DNA of 64,000 nucleotides from Climacteris rufus (taxonomy: Eukaryota > Chordata > Aves > Passeriformes > Climacteridae). Of the stretch, positions 13,222 to 24,171 are shown piece by piece. Positions within the stretch are counted from its first letter, which is position 1; every line of letters begins with the position of its first letter. The notes below the pieces were generated by a model that saw only the letters and a list, made by a program, of their open reading frames with translations, had not been told where the DNA came from and did not search any database. A program made the translations under genes and the position numbers. The stretch lies in NCBI GenBank assembly GCA_013398175.1, contig VZRZ01000585.1:186001-250000 (forward strand). Direction: 5' to 3'.

Positions 13222-14075
13222 TCACAGAATCACAGAATATGCTGAATTGGAAAGGACTCACAAGGATCATCATGTCCAGCTCCTGTGGAACCCCGCTAGT
13301 GACGGGGCACAAGTCTGATGTCACCCCATTCTCTTAGAACCCTTTGTGCCCAATGTCTGAGCCTGTTGCTCACATGATGGGTCTATCCAGCTGCATGCTG
13401 GACATTTTGTCCAGAAGGATCCTGTGACAAGATGGTTTTGAAAGCTTTACTAAAATCCAAAACGATTACATCTACTGGCTTCCCTTGATCAACTAGATGG
13501 GTTACCTTGTCATAAAAGGAAAACGAGTTTGACAAGCAGGACTTTCCTCTCATGAAGCTATGCTGGCTGTGACCACTGACTGTGTTGTCTTTCAGGTGGT
13601 TTTCAGTATCTCCCAGAATAATCTTTCCCATGATTTTACTGGGCACTGAAGTGAGTCTGAAAGGCCTGTATTTTCCAGGGTCCTCCTTCTTGAAAATTGG
13701 GACAATATTAGCCAACTGGAAGTCAGCTGGGACCTCTCCGGATTCCCAAGATGGCTTAAAAATCATCAGGAAAGGCTTTGTGATGATATCAGCCAGCTCT
13801 TTGTGGATTCTTGGATGAATCCCATCAGGCCCCATAGATTTGTAGAGATCCAGGTGGAGCAGCAGATCCTGCACGATTTCAGGGTAAATTGGGATTTGAT
13901 CATTCTTGCAGTCATGGTCCTCCAGCTCAGGGCACACTGAGACCCCCTTGGTCGATCATCTCTCTTGAAGGCAGAGGCAAAGAATGTGTTAAACACCTCT
14001 GCCTTGTCTCTATCCCTGTTTGTAAGGTGACCATCCTCATCCTGTAAATGGCCAATATTAGATAAATGCTCCTGA
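13222..14075 (-). mobile_element. CR1 LINE, partial ORF2 joined to 3' tail
   Basis: Read on the minus strand, the copy starts near 14075 in the linker before the reverse transcriptase (DKAEVFNTFFASAFKRDD, 13946-14005 region). After a frameshift it continues through KSMGPDGIHPR, the SGEVPADFQLANIVPIFKK block, YRPFRLTSVPSKIM and motif A (VDVIVLDFSKAF, with the catalytic Asp). After a further frame change it reaches HRILLDKMSS and finally VTSGVPQ, ending at about 13283. It then passes straight into a CR1 3' tail (13222-13282) ending in the TTCTGTGATTCTGTGA pattern. The catalytic FADD motif, the ORF2 C-terminus and most of the 3' UTR are missing. At least two frameshifts make it a dead element. 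Confidence 0.93.
13383..13937 (-). pseudogene. CR1 ORF2 reverse transcriptase fragment (dead)
   Basis: A 184-codon open stretch inside the CR1 copy encodes the N-terminal half of the LINE reverse transcriptase. KSMGPDGIHP (about residues 33-42) and FKKEDPGKYRPFRLTSVPSKIMG (fingers) are visible, as is motif A with DFSKAF near the end (about residues 163-168). In a live CR1 the enzyme nicks the target and copies the element RNA at the break. This fragment lacks the FADD catalytic pair, begins within the protein and loses frame at both ends. It is a relic with no expected activity. The identification is secure, because the spacing and order of the conserved blocks are those of CR1 ORF2. Confidence 0.9.
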
Positions 14076-15130
14076 CATAATCTCAGGAATTACTGATAAA
14101 ATGATGTTCTTTAAAAATCCTCCTCATTGGGGAGCATCTTGGCATTAACTTGAAACTATGATAGATCTGACTAGATTTAATCACGATCGTTTTGTACTTA
14201 ATTATAGAACTGCAACATAATCCAGAAAAGCTTTTAATTAAAATAAAAAAAATACCAATTTATTCTTCCAGACTTGCTTTTAGAAGAATCTTTTAAGTAG
14301 GGGCCAGCACAATCAGGAGGGAATGATACTGGTGACTGTTGCAGCTTAATTTAAGGTCTGTTTTGAAGAACTGAATAGTGTGTTTGACGCTGCAGGTAAT
14401 ATACTGAGCTATAATTCACTTTGTTGCATTTAAATACTGATTTCTGCTGTTTAAAAGGAGATACTTCATTAATCTACATGGATTGACAGTGATGTCACGG
14501 CTGTGAATCTAAGTTACGTATCACATTATTAGGAGCTTTGTCACTTTTATTGTGACAATGGAAATGAGGAAGAAGACTGAAGAGGTCAGGATAAAAAACA
14601 TAATGAAGTCCTCAGAGAGACTGCATGTGCATGGTTTGGGAGTGCTCTTCCACCAAACACCCTGTTGGTGAGATAATATTTATTACGACTTTTTTTGTTC
14701 TCATCAAATTTCATTCTCTGTGAATGGTTGGAAAAAATTTCCTGCTGTGATGATAATAAGGTCTTTGAATAATAACTGTGTCTTAAATGATTTATGAACT
14801 TTTGGAATAAACTAAACAAGTTTTTTGAGGTAGGTCTCATTTTGAGAATGGGTCTTTGTGATTTCAGTAAAAATACAAAGTCAGCATCAAAGACCCCAAA
14901 TTAAGTGGAATGTTTTATTAATACTCTGTGTTTACTGTATCTGGGACCAGATGTACCATGAAACTGATGCCACACAAAAGTCACACTGTGTGACTGTAGT
15001 GTCAGCTCTGCATGTCACTCTTTTGGAGCTGATTAGGAGGAGACAATGGGAGGGGACTTGGAGTTCTGTGAGGACCTTATACAGTTGGTCAAGGAAAAAA
15101 GTATGGAAATCAGGCATTTTGTAAGGATGC

Positions 15131-15162
15131 CACGTAATTACAGTGTGTTAACACACTACGTG
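15131..15162. repeat. Near-perfect palindrome with CACGT ends
   Basis: A perfect 16-bp palindrome (AGTGTGTTAACACACT, 15142-15157) sits inside longer arms: CACGTA on the left and TACGTG on the right. The left arm carries six extra bases (ATTACA-like) that break the symmetry. The two outer ends are E-box-like half sites and the centre is GTTAAC. No function is shown. Confidence 0.75.
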
Positions 15163-16754
15163 TAAGCAGAGCTTTATGTAAGATGTGAAAAGCATTTATT
15201 TTGTTCTGTTCATCTCTGGAAAGTTACTGAAGTAAAGATGTGGACCAATTTCAATCTAGAAGGAAACAATAAAATCAAGCTGAAATCTGATAAATGTTGC
15301 CTTATATTGGAGTTCATATTAGTATATTAGTATTACTAAGCCTAGGGAGGGGAAGACCAAGGAGCAGCGTAAGTTCTCAACCATATAAAAAAGCCATTGC
15401 ATGATGGGTGTGTATTTTGTGTTTTCTGTGAACATCCAATTCAGTCTGGCTGGTATAAAAACAGTCTTCTGCAGCATTATGTTTCAAAGATACTTGATAC
15501 TGAGAACTTTCCCTTCTGGGATGTGGACAGGAAAGGGATTCTTTTCAGGGCAGCGGGACCTATTGCATGGCCCTGGGCAGAGACTTTGAGCATCTGCCCT
15601 CTTTGAGGTCATGGGTCTACAGGAGTGGTTTTGGCCCATGGTGCACACACTCTGGCCTTTCAGCCTCGCCTGTCCTCTCTTCAGCCAGTGGCTCTGGCTG
15701 GCCAGCGTCTGCTACATGGGATCATAGAGCAGGAGGGAAAATGGGATCTTTGGTTATTTTAAGTGGACAGCTGTACCTGTCCTGAGAGGTTCTTGGTTCG
15801 AACCTCAGCCGCACCTCAGTGACTTGCTGTGGTAGAGCACAGGCAGCCATACGGCAGGACAGAGATTGTGGAGGTAGATAACTTGCATGCAGGAGTAGAG
15901 CAGGTGTGGGAAAGAAGGTGGCACAAGATACAGGGTAACAGGATGGAGGACTAAGGAAAGATCCTGATTTGCAAAAATGGAGAAAATTGGAGCGTGGTAG
16001 AAGCAACTGAAATAAAGTCTTGATGTACTGATTGGAAATTACATAAAAGGGAAGGTGAGAGAGGTAGTGACAAATGCAACTCTTCTGACAGAAGAAGCAA
16101 GGAAGAAAGAACAGGGCTGCCTAGACAAGGAGACTGGGATGTCATGAGGAACCTGTTGACTGGAAACTAGTGTTTGCTGACTGGTGAGAGTGTGAGTGAT
16201 TATGGAGTTTGTTCCTACTGAAGTGAAGTCAGGGCAATTCAGGAGCTTGCATGCACATTCTCTCACAAAATTGTTTATACTTTGTTTCATACTTTCTCAG
16301 ATTAGAGCAGGTAATTAGTCCTCTTGTTGGCAGGACTATTAAAATATATGCCCTCTACTTTGGTTTCTGCTTTGATATTGTTCAGTCAGATTATCTGGGA
16401 ACTAAGCTCAGCTCTCTTCTAAAATGCAATGTTTGAGGTGGGTAAAATGGTTTGGGGAAGGACAGCTACAAAACCCAGGTTTGTAAAGTCATTAGTAATT
16501 AAGTATCTCTGTTTATCTGCCTTCTCTTTTCAAGAAAAAAATATACCAGCATTCCTCAAGCCAGAAACACTGGAAGAGAAATACTTATTGAATGGTTGAG
16601 CAGAATTAAGAGCAAAGAGCAAAGGAAAGTTTAGAAGACACTTCATGAATGATGTGAAAGTTTCTTAGCAACTTTTAGCATTGTTTTATAACTAAGTAAA
16701 ACTGTATGTAGCTCATGGGCAAAAGAGCAAGTAAAGATCTCAAGAGGTTAAAGT

Positions 16755-16786
16755 GTTCTGTCCTCCTATCAAAAGGAGGACAAAAC
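16755..16786. repeat. Hairpin-forming inverted repeat
   Basis: Arms GTTCTGTCCTCCT and AGGAGGACAAAAC are complementary over 13 bases with a single mismatch, the inner 9 bp being perfect, around a 6-base loop (ATCAAA). It could be a chance hairpin. The stem is too short for a standard microRNA precursor unless it extends imperfectly. Confidence 0.7.
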
Positions 16787-17344
16787 ATTTCCAAATGTTT
16801 TGGAAAAAACTACCTGCCAATAATTTTTGTGAGAAAAATATAATGCTCTTCCCAGCCTTGGTTTCTGAAAATGAGTTATTTTACATCAAGGTCTCTGGAA
16901 AATTCAGGTTGAGAGAAGGGCTGTTTTTCACAGTAATTGCTAGTCTTGGCTGTGATATTGCCAGGGTTGAGCAATTGCAGGTGGCCATTATAATAAGAAG
17001 CACCAACTACCCCTGATGCAGAGGGCCCATCGTCCCTACTGAAGTAGCTTTCTTGTTGCATGTAGATGTGAGTTTGATTAGACAAAACTCACTGCAGTGT
17101 TCTGAAGTTCTGTCTGATTTTGCTAGTCATGAAGTGAAATTGTCCTTTGACTTCCATAGTAATTATTAAGGTCTAATACCTATTTCCCCGTGCAGGCCAA
17201 AAATCCTCTTCTGCTTTTTAAAATTACTGTCTGACCTGCTTTGCATGAGGCACCCAGAGTGAGAGTAAAGTCTCTTTTCAAGCTTAAAGAGTTCTTAACA
17301 CACTTTTGATAACCATTTAAGGAATAAACTTACTATTTCCTGAA

Positions 17345-17395
17345 GTGGTTTTGGTTTTTGGGATTTTGGTTGGTGTTTTTGTTCGATTTGAGGGG
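17345..17395. repeat. T/G-rich low-complexity tract
   Basis: Runs of T broken by GG or GGG (TTTTGGTTTTTGGGATTTTGG and similar). Simple sequence without coding content. Confidence 0.65.
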
Positions 17396-18311
17396 AAAAA
17401 CGGTTAACACAAAAATACTGTCAAAAGAACAATACTGTCCAAGTCCTGTTGGATTCTCTTTATGCCCACTTCATTGACTAATTGCATTGTACAGGCTGCC
17501 TACACCATGGAACACAAAAACACCGGAGGGGTACAGTTCGTGGGAGTTCAGTGAGCAGTTGCTTGATAGAGAGACGAGATAAAGTGAAGGCAGTGTCTGA
17601 GGTCTTTCTTGTGGATTCCTTTCTGGTGATGTGTGAAATGTTTCCTGTTCAGCTCAATGGAAGCTACTTGCAGCTAGTTAGTCTCATCTTCCTGTGCTGA
17701 TAACACTGCTGTCCTCTCTCCTGGAAGGGTTAGTCTTTCAACAGTTGCTCTGCAATTCAGCTGACTTTTCTTATGGTTGAGAGGAAGATTAATAAAAAGG
17801 ACAGGCAGTGTAAATTGCATATGAATAATAGTAGATAATATACCTTCAAATAAAAATGTATCTGATCTTTGGAAATGGGTATAAAAAGAAATCAATAACT
17901 GGTTTTTTTCCACTTCAGACCTGGGGAAAAAAAAACATGTGGTTGAAACTTCCATCAATTTCAGTGTAAATTTTTATTGTAATATCTGGAGAACATCTTT
18001 CTGGCCAGGTGTGATTCCTTAAACCTTTCATACGATCTCTTTCTTCTCTTACTTAAATCAGTATGGGAGCTCTGTATTTGTGGGCAAATGTTTTAAATGA
18101 TTGACATAGTAATTTACCTGGGGTTCATTGCCATTTCGGGTGGCAGCATTCCATTCCATTTTCTTTTGAGTCTGTAAGATATTTTGACTAGCGTTTCCAT
18201 TCTATGTCTTATTCTTCTGTATCTAGTTAGTGTACTGAAGTATACAGACAAGGTGTGTAAAACTGAAAGAACCATCCTTAAAATATTGAAGAATTAATTG
18301 AGATGTTCACA

Positions 18312-18604
18312 GTCATAGAATCATAGACTCATTTAGGTTGGAAGAGACCTTTAAGATCATTGAGTAGCATTAACCCAGCATTACCAAGTTCACCAGTAAA
18401 TATCTGCACGCCTTTTAAATACCTCCAGGGTGGGTTACTGAACCATTTTGCTGGGCAAACCACCTTTACTGGTTTGTCAGTGCTTGACAAACTTTTTGGG
18501 GATGAAATTTTTCCTACTATCCAATGTAAAGCTCCCCTGGTGCAACTTCAGGCTGTTTGTTTCCTCCTGTGGAATTCTGTGGGTTTTGCAGATTAACCTA
18601 CACT
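18312..18604 (-). mobile_element. CR1 LINE 3'-end fragment, minus strand
   Basis: The plus strand reads TCATAGAATCATAGACTCAT followed by TTAGGTTGGAAGAGACCTTT and AAGATCATTGAGT, the reverse complement of a CR1 3' end. Typical downstream blocks follow: TAAACC-like CATTACCAAGTTCACC, TGCTTGACAAACTTTTT, and AAGCTCCCCTGGTGCAACTT near 18530-18550. The copy is about 290 bp, 5'-truncated and moderately diverged. Confidence 0.9.
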
Positions 18605-19976
18605 ACTGTTCCCTTGTTTTGAAAGTTTACTCCATCTCATGAGGCACACTGCTGGTATATGAGAGACGGTATCGTGAGTGTTCTTTCATTCTCCCTCTGT
18701 GCTCTCAGTGTGCTAACTAGTGTCAGCTGTTAATTATGGTTTTGCCCCAATACAAATGCAGGACACTACTGTCTACTACAAATAACTTGTGTGTTGTAGT
18801 TTGCTTTTAAGGAGTAATGAAAAGTAACTTTATCTGAAATGCAGTGACATCTTGCATTTCACTGTTTTTTCCCTGGGTGCACTTAGAGCTGTGCCTAAAC
18901 ACTGGAGCAGTAGAAGCACTAAGGGAAGTAAAATAACACACTAATAAAAAGTTTAATTTTAAAAGCCCAAACTCGTTTAAGAAAAATGATGGACCCAATA
19001 ATAAAGAATTAAGTGGAGAGTGTTGACTGACAACTAGCATGCATCTGCTTCCAAATTTCAAGCTTACTTTATGTAAGAGACAATACTTAAAATGATTATA
19101 ATAGTACAAAATTGTATGAAGATAATGCTTCTGTCTTTGTTCATTTATATTCTGCTTTTGCAGCACTTTGGACATAGTCATCCTGTCCTTTTATACTCAG
19201 CCAATTTGTCTGTTATTGTTTGTGTGAGATTGTTTTTTTATTCTTGTGCAAAAGCAGGATGTTTTTGAAGGAGAGAAAGAATATGAGTTTTTTTGAAACC
19301 ACCATAAGTCATCAGGGGACTTGGTGTATTTGGTACCTTCAAGTTGTTTTTGAATTGCTACTTTTCAAAATTTAAATGTTTAGAAGACAGACCATGATGG
19401 TCCATAGCATCTATTCACAGAAGTTCAGAGCAATTGAAAAGTAGAATGTGGCAATTTAGAAGTCAATTCTGTGGAGCTGCTAGATATAGCACAGCTGAAA
19501 TCCCTTTTTACTTCCTTGTACAGCCGATTTGTGTATGTGGAAAAGCTGCAGGACAGAAGTCTGCATGTGGCTTGGACTGCATCGGTCTCAGCAGCTGAAG
19601 CAGTTCAGATAAACTGATTTGATTTTTATCTTCAGAAACAGCCGTTTGCATGAGCTTAGTGGATTGAAACCTGCGCAAGTATTGAATAGACTTTGTTAAA
19701 GTATGTATGTACAGTAATAAATGTTGCTATTTGCCATATATTAGAGAAGGAAGAGATATCCTCCAAGTGATGAAACTGTAAATTAGTTTTAGAAATAATA
19801 AATAAGTTAATAAAGCCTCTTGCTCTTTGGAGGTTCTGATTATCTACAATATATGGGCTTGTGTGCACTGGTTTGATACATTTTTACAGCTTCAGCATCT
19901 GTGTTCTGTGTCTGATTTTTGGGTGTGTTTCCACCCTTTTAATCTGCACTCACCTTTTTACGTGAAAAGAACAATT
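18605..19976. other. Unique AT-rich non-coding DNA
   Basis: No recognisable gene or repeat. A 124-codon minus-strand frame at 18807-19181 has no motif that I recognise and its length is within chance expectation. Confidence 0.5.
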
Positions 19977-20168
19977 GCAGGGTCAGAGAGTGGTGTGGGT
20001 TGAAAGGGACCCCTGGACATATCTAGTCCAACCTCCCGGCTAAAGCAGGTTTGCTTACAGCAGGTTGCACAGGGTACTGTCCAGCCAGGTTTTGATTATC
20101 TCAAGAGAATCCACAGCCTCTCTGGGCAGCCTAATTGCTTAATATTTCCATCTGCTGAAAGACTTTCC
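19977..20168 (-). mobile_element. CR1 LINE 3'-end fragment, minus strand
   Basis: GGGTTGAAAGGGACCCCTGG, ATCTAGTCCAACCTCCCGGC, TAAAGCAGGTTTGCTTACAG, CAGGTTGCACAGGGTACTGT and CCACAGCCTCTCTGGGCAGC occur in CR1 order. The octamer tail at 19977 is mutated beyond easy recognition. The tail type (with the AAAGCAGG block) differs from the neighbouring copies and suggests another CR1 subfamily. Confidence 0.88.
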
Positions 20169-22687
20169 TAAGCTGTCAGTAGTGCACACACATGTGTACA
20201 TGAAATATTAAACTGCAGGAACAGATTTGACAGAAATCAAAGCCTTTTTTCTGGTAAGAAGTTTTTTTTTTTTTTTTTAACTTCAGATTGAACCAAATAG
20301 GCCAGAATATAACTAGAAAAGTTTGGGAACTGTCTCTTAAGTATGAGTCAATCTGTAATGTAACAGATATATGTTTTTCTAGCAACATAACTTGTTACGA
20401 TGCTACACATTTTTCCTGAAATTTTAATTCATATTCATCAAGGACCTGATTTGGTGAAGCACTTAAGAATAAGCTTTATTACAGCTTTTGAATAGTTACA
20501 CTGTCAGTTTTATTTTAAGATTGTGTATTTGTTGTGCTGAGTAGTTTTGTTGATTTTTAAGGCACGGAACACACTTTCCTATTGTACTTAATTTTTTTTT
20601 TTTCTGCAGAGAAAATATTGTGTAAAGTAATGGGTTTTGTGGGACTAATTTTGAGTGGATTGTACTAATTTCCCAATGTTTTTGTAGCAGTGGTGTCACT
20701 GAGCTGGTGAGGAGCGCAGAGGGGATAGGTGCCATGCTCCTGAGCAAACATGACATTTTAAAAAGATGAATGTGCTGATCTAATACCTCACCTTTAGCAT
20801 TAGAGGCAATTTAGCAAGACCTTGTAAACAATTGTGTTGTGGGATAGATTTTCAATTGCAAACAATTTGCCTCTAAAAATCTCACAAAGTTTTTTTGGTG
20901 TGGTTTTGCACGTTTTTTGTAATGAGCTAATGTCAGTCACCTTAAATGAATCTTGTCAGGACATGGAGCAATGTTTTCAGTAAGCTCACAGGAACGGCAG
21001 ATAGTCTGAAGCCAGCTCTTATTTCTGCAATTCTAAGTAAAAAATGGTTGGTAAAGTGACTATGTCTTCGGGTTGAAATTACATTTTAGTTCTGAATTAA
21101 TCTTCATTGCAGAGAGGCTTGGCTTTTTGATCTTCCTAAGGAAACTCTTTAGAAGTAAGAGAGCTTTGAATTCTGACAGGTGACTGACAGACAGGGAAGA
21201 AGAGGCACAAGGAAGCTTATGTTCCAGAGAAACCTAGTCATCTGGAAGGTCAGTTGAATTGAGGGTGGGAATAAACATTTTCCTGCTAATACATTTTTAA
21301 AACATAAGCGATGTCAGCAAATAGTTCTGGAGAAATGTATTATAGATGTCTTGAGGTGACTCAGGAGTCATTATCTGATGACTCTTTCAAAGATAAAAAG
21401 GCAGGAAAAAGAAATGATGCTACTTACCGTGTTCTAAAATTCGGAAGATTATACGATGCCAGAGAAGTGACATAAACACTGATTGAAAAAATAAGTTTTT
21501 TGCATCTCTTTCCTTTAGGTGACTGGAAATGCTGCTTCAGAAGTTTTGGCACACTTGTTGCCAGAGATGTCATTGAGATGATGAGTTTACAGATGCTGCA
21601 TGACAGGGCAGTAGGGGATGAACCCCAGCACCTAGGCTGGACAGTTTGAGATGTAAGGTTTCGTGTGGCATCCAAGACAGTGATTCCTATCTCCCTGCTT
21701 ACCATCCATGAATTCTTTAGGAGTTCAGTGCTTCATATGCTGTCATGAACTTTTATGTCACTTCTGCATCTAAACTGATTTCAGCATATACTTGGATGAA
21801 AAGAAATGTTCTGTAGTAAGAAGTTTTAATTGTAAAACTTTGTCATGAAATGTTTTGAGAGCACTATAAACCTAGCCCAGTGTCAAATCTTCCTGGGTAT
21901 GAGAGCAAATACTGACTATTTTCCACTTGGAGCACTCTGATTCAAGAGATTAAGAAAATTGGCCAGTGTGATGGCCTTGTAGGAGAGGAAATTAAAATAA
22001 GGAGAGAAAGGAATGGATCTCAAATTCCTTGTTGAAATCTAAATCAGAACATGATTTCTTTTGGAGATAAGAGTTTATAGCCTGTATCCCGTCTGTATTG
22101 CCCACATTGCTATACTTCTGGTTATGTTATTGAATCTATCTCTGACAGTGTCAGCTGAAGAGAAAGGCTTTCCTTCTCTTGTTTGTGCTCTCAAACTCAG
22201 CATCAATCTGCTGGGGCAATTGTGCTAAAATAACTTTGATTGTTGTGCAGCTTCTTGTTTTGTCTATTTTTAAAGCCCAATACCTTGTTCTTTTTGCAGG
22301 CTTCACAACTACCCAGCTTTACACAAAAGAGACTGTTTCTTTGTGATGCTGCCACTGATTCCTGACAGATTGTGTATGTGTTTGTGGCCAAGTTTAGCTG
22401 AGTAAAAACCTGGCCTACTTTCTAAAGGTTTTTTTCAGGCTGTAATAAATGTGCCAAATTTGGAAGCAGAGAAGATTGTTCAGGATGTCTGATTTGCATG
22501 CCAGTACTTTGAGTGCATTTGCAGATCATTAGGGCTTCTTAGCAGTGCTGGAGCATCTGGGTGGCTTTGGTGCTGTACCTTCTTCAAAGTCACATGTGGC
22601 TTTGGGAAACTTAGAGTCATAAGGGAACTTTGAAGACTTTCCACATAACTCTTTGCACTTTTGAAACTGAGAAAAATTCGTTTTTAC
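20169..22687. other. Unique AT-rich non-coding DNA
   Basis: A 17-base T run lies at 20262-20278. No exon, RNA gene or transposon was recognised in the remainder. Confidence 0.5.
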
Positions 22688-22903
22688 CATAGAATCATTA
22701 ATGTTGAAGAAGACCTCCAAGATCATCAGTTGGCTGAATACCACTGTGCCCACTAAACCATACTGCAAAGTGCCACATCTCCTTATTTTTCTAACACTTT
22801 AGGGGAGACTGTGACTCCACCACTTCCCCAGGGGGCCTGTTCCAATGCTTAACTGCTCTTTCAATGGTTAAGCTCAATCACACTCACTTGTAGGGAAAAA
22901 AGG
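22688..22903 (-). mobile_element. CR1 LINE 3'-end fragment, minus strand
   Basis: CATAGAATCATTAATGTTGA followed by AGAAGACCTCCAAGATCATC, then ..CCAAACCATACTGCAAAGTG-like sequence. CCACATCTCC and the block CTCCACCACTTCCCCAGGGG with CCTGTTCCAATGCTTAAC also match a CR1 3' region. The copy is about 215 bp, 5'-truncated and diverged. Confidence 0.87.
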
Positions 22904-24171
22904 TGAACTCTATATGCTTTTGTTCATATATTTTTTAAAATTTATTTTTAAAAAACATTTAGCCTGCTCCAAAAAACAAAAGTAATTTTGATTTGTCTTA
23001 AAGCAGTTAAGAAACACTTCTGCTTCAGATCGGATGCCTTAAAGTCTAGAAGTGAGTCCTAGGCCAGATCCCTTTTTCATGTAAGTTATCACAGTTTGAA
23101 TGAAGTAAACTGAGTGATAATAGATTAGACTGATTTTTATACTCTCTGCAGATTATTTTTTTTAATACGTAAAATTCAAGAAGTCTGTTTATTTCCAGCA
23201 TAGGTGGATGAATGAAACCTTTTGAACTCCCACAAAGGATTCATCTGGTATTGAAAGCTCTCGTTTCATCTGTGATGGGGAGTGTTCTCTGAAATACCTT
23301 TTTCTGTAATGACTAATCACACATTAAAATACTAACTCTGCAGTCCTGCTCTTTTGAGGACATAGGACAGTCCTACTTTTTGTTATTAAATGATGCTGAA
23401 AGGCTTCTAAAGGTTCTTCACAAGTTTTTAGGAGAATTTCAGAATTTTCAGGTACAGCTCATTCTAACTTTTTGCTAAAGTGCTTTCTTCTTTGTGATGT
23501 GTATCTAATGCATCTTGAAAGGAAGATGTGATCTACCCAGAAACAGCATACAGCTTTTATAAATTTTGATTACATTGTGGATTTGATGTTGATTATTAAT
23601 ATGATTCTCAGCTGCATTGTAGCTTCTTTTTTTCAGTATTGAGCATTTTACTGTATCAATCCTTAATTTAGGATTTTTCCTCTGTAATTATTTATTTTTC
23701 TGCTTGATTTCTAGATTGTCATGTCAGATACATAAGATGAATTATGTCAAATCAATCATTAAAATAAAACAGTTGCACATCACAAAAAAAAAATACTTGA
23801 AATTTCATAGAAATATGTATGATGATAAAAATTTGACCTCAACTCATTTTAGAGGTAAGTGTAGATGGACAGATTGTATTGGCAACGTTATAAGTGTCTG
23901 TACTTGTCAGCGTGTAAAATATGCTAGAGGGGATAGATGGCTGTGTCCTAACTTTATGGTTACCATCTGGTACCTATTCTACTTTGTTGTTTCTCCCTAC
24001 AGCTTCATCCTGTGCTCTTCAGCATCATACCAGCAGATCCAGCTCCTTGGGACATGCTTTCCTGCTACAGTACAAATTCACAAAAGCATGTCATTGGGCC
24101 TCAAAATTGTTTTGGATTTAATTAAAGAAATGAGTGTTCTAACATTCATGCTTGACAATGATGCTGACTAT
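22904..24171. other. Unique AT-rich non-coding DNA
   Basis: No exon or repeat was recognised. The plus-strand frame at 23704-24222 runs into the neighbouring CR1 in the wrong reading frame and is taken as chance. Confidence 0.5.

Larger units (their letters stand above)
14076..18311. other. Unique non-coding DNA with two inverted repeats
   Basis: No exon or transposon was recognised. The block contains a 32-bp palindrome at 15131-15162 and a hairpin at 16755-16786 (both listed), a GC-richer patch at about 15540-15740, and a T/G-rich tract at about 17345-17395. Confidence 0.5.

Noticed and set aside
15795..15804. GGTTCGAACC, identical to the core of a tRNA B box
   Set aside because: No A box at suitable distance and no cloverleaf arms could be drawn on either strand. 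The site is also simply a 10-bp palindrome.
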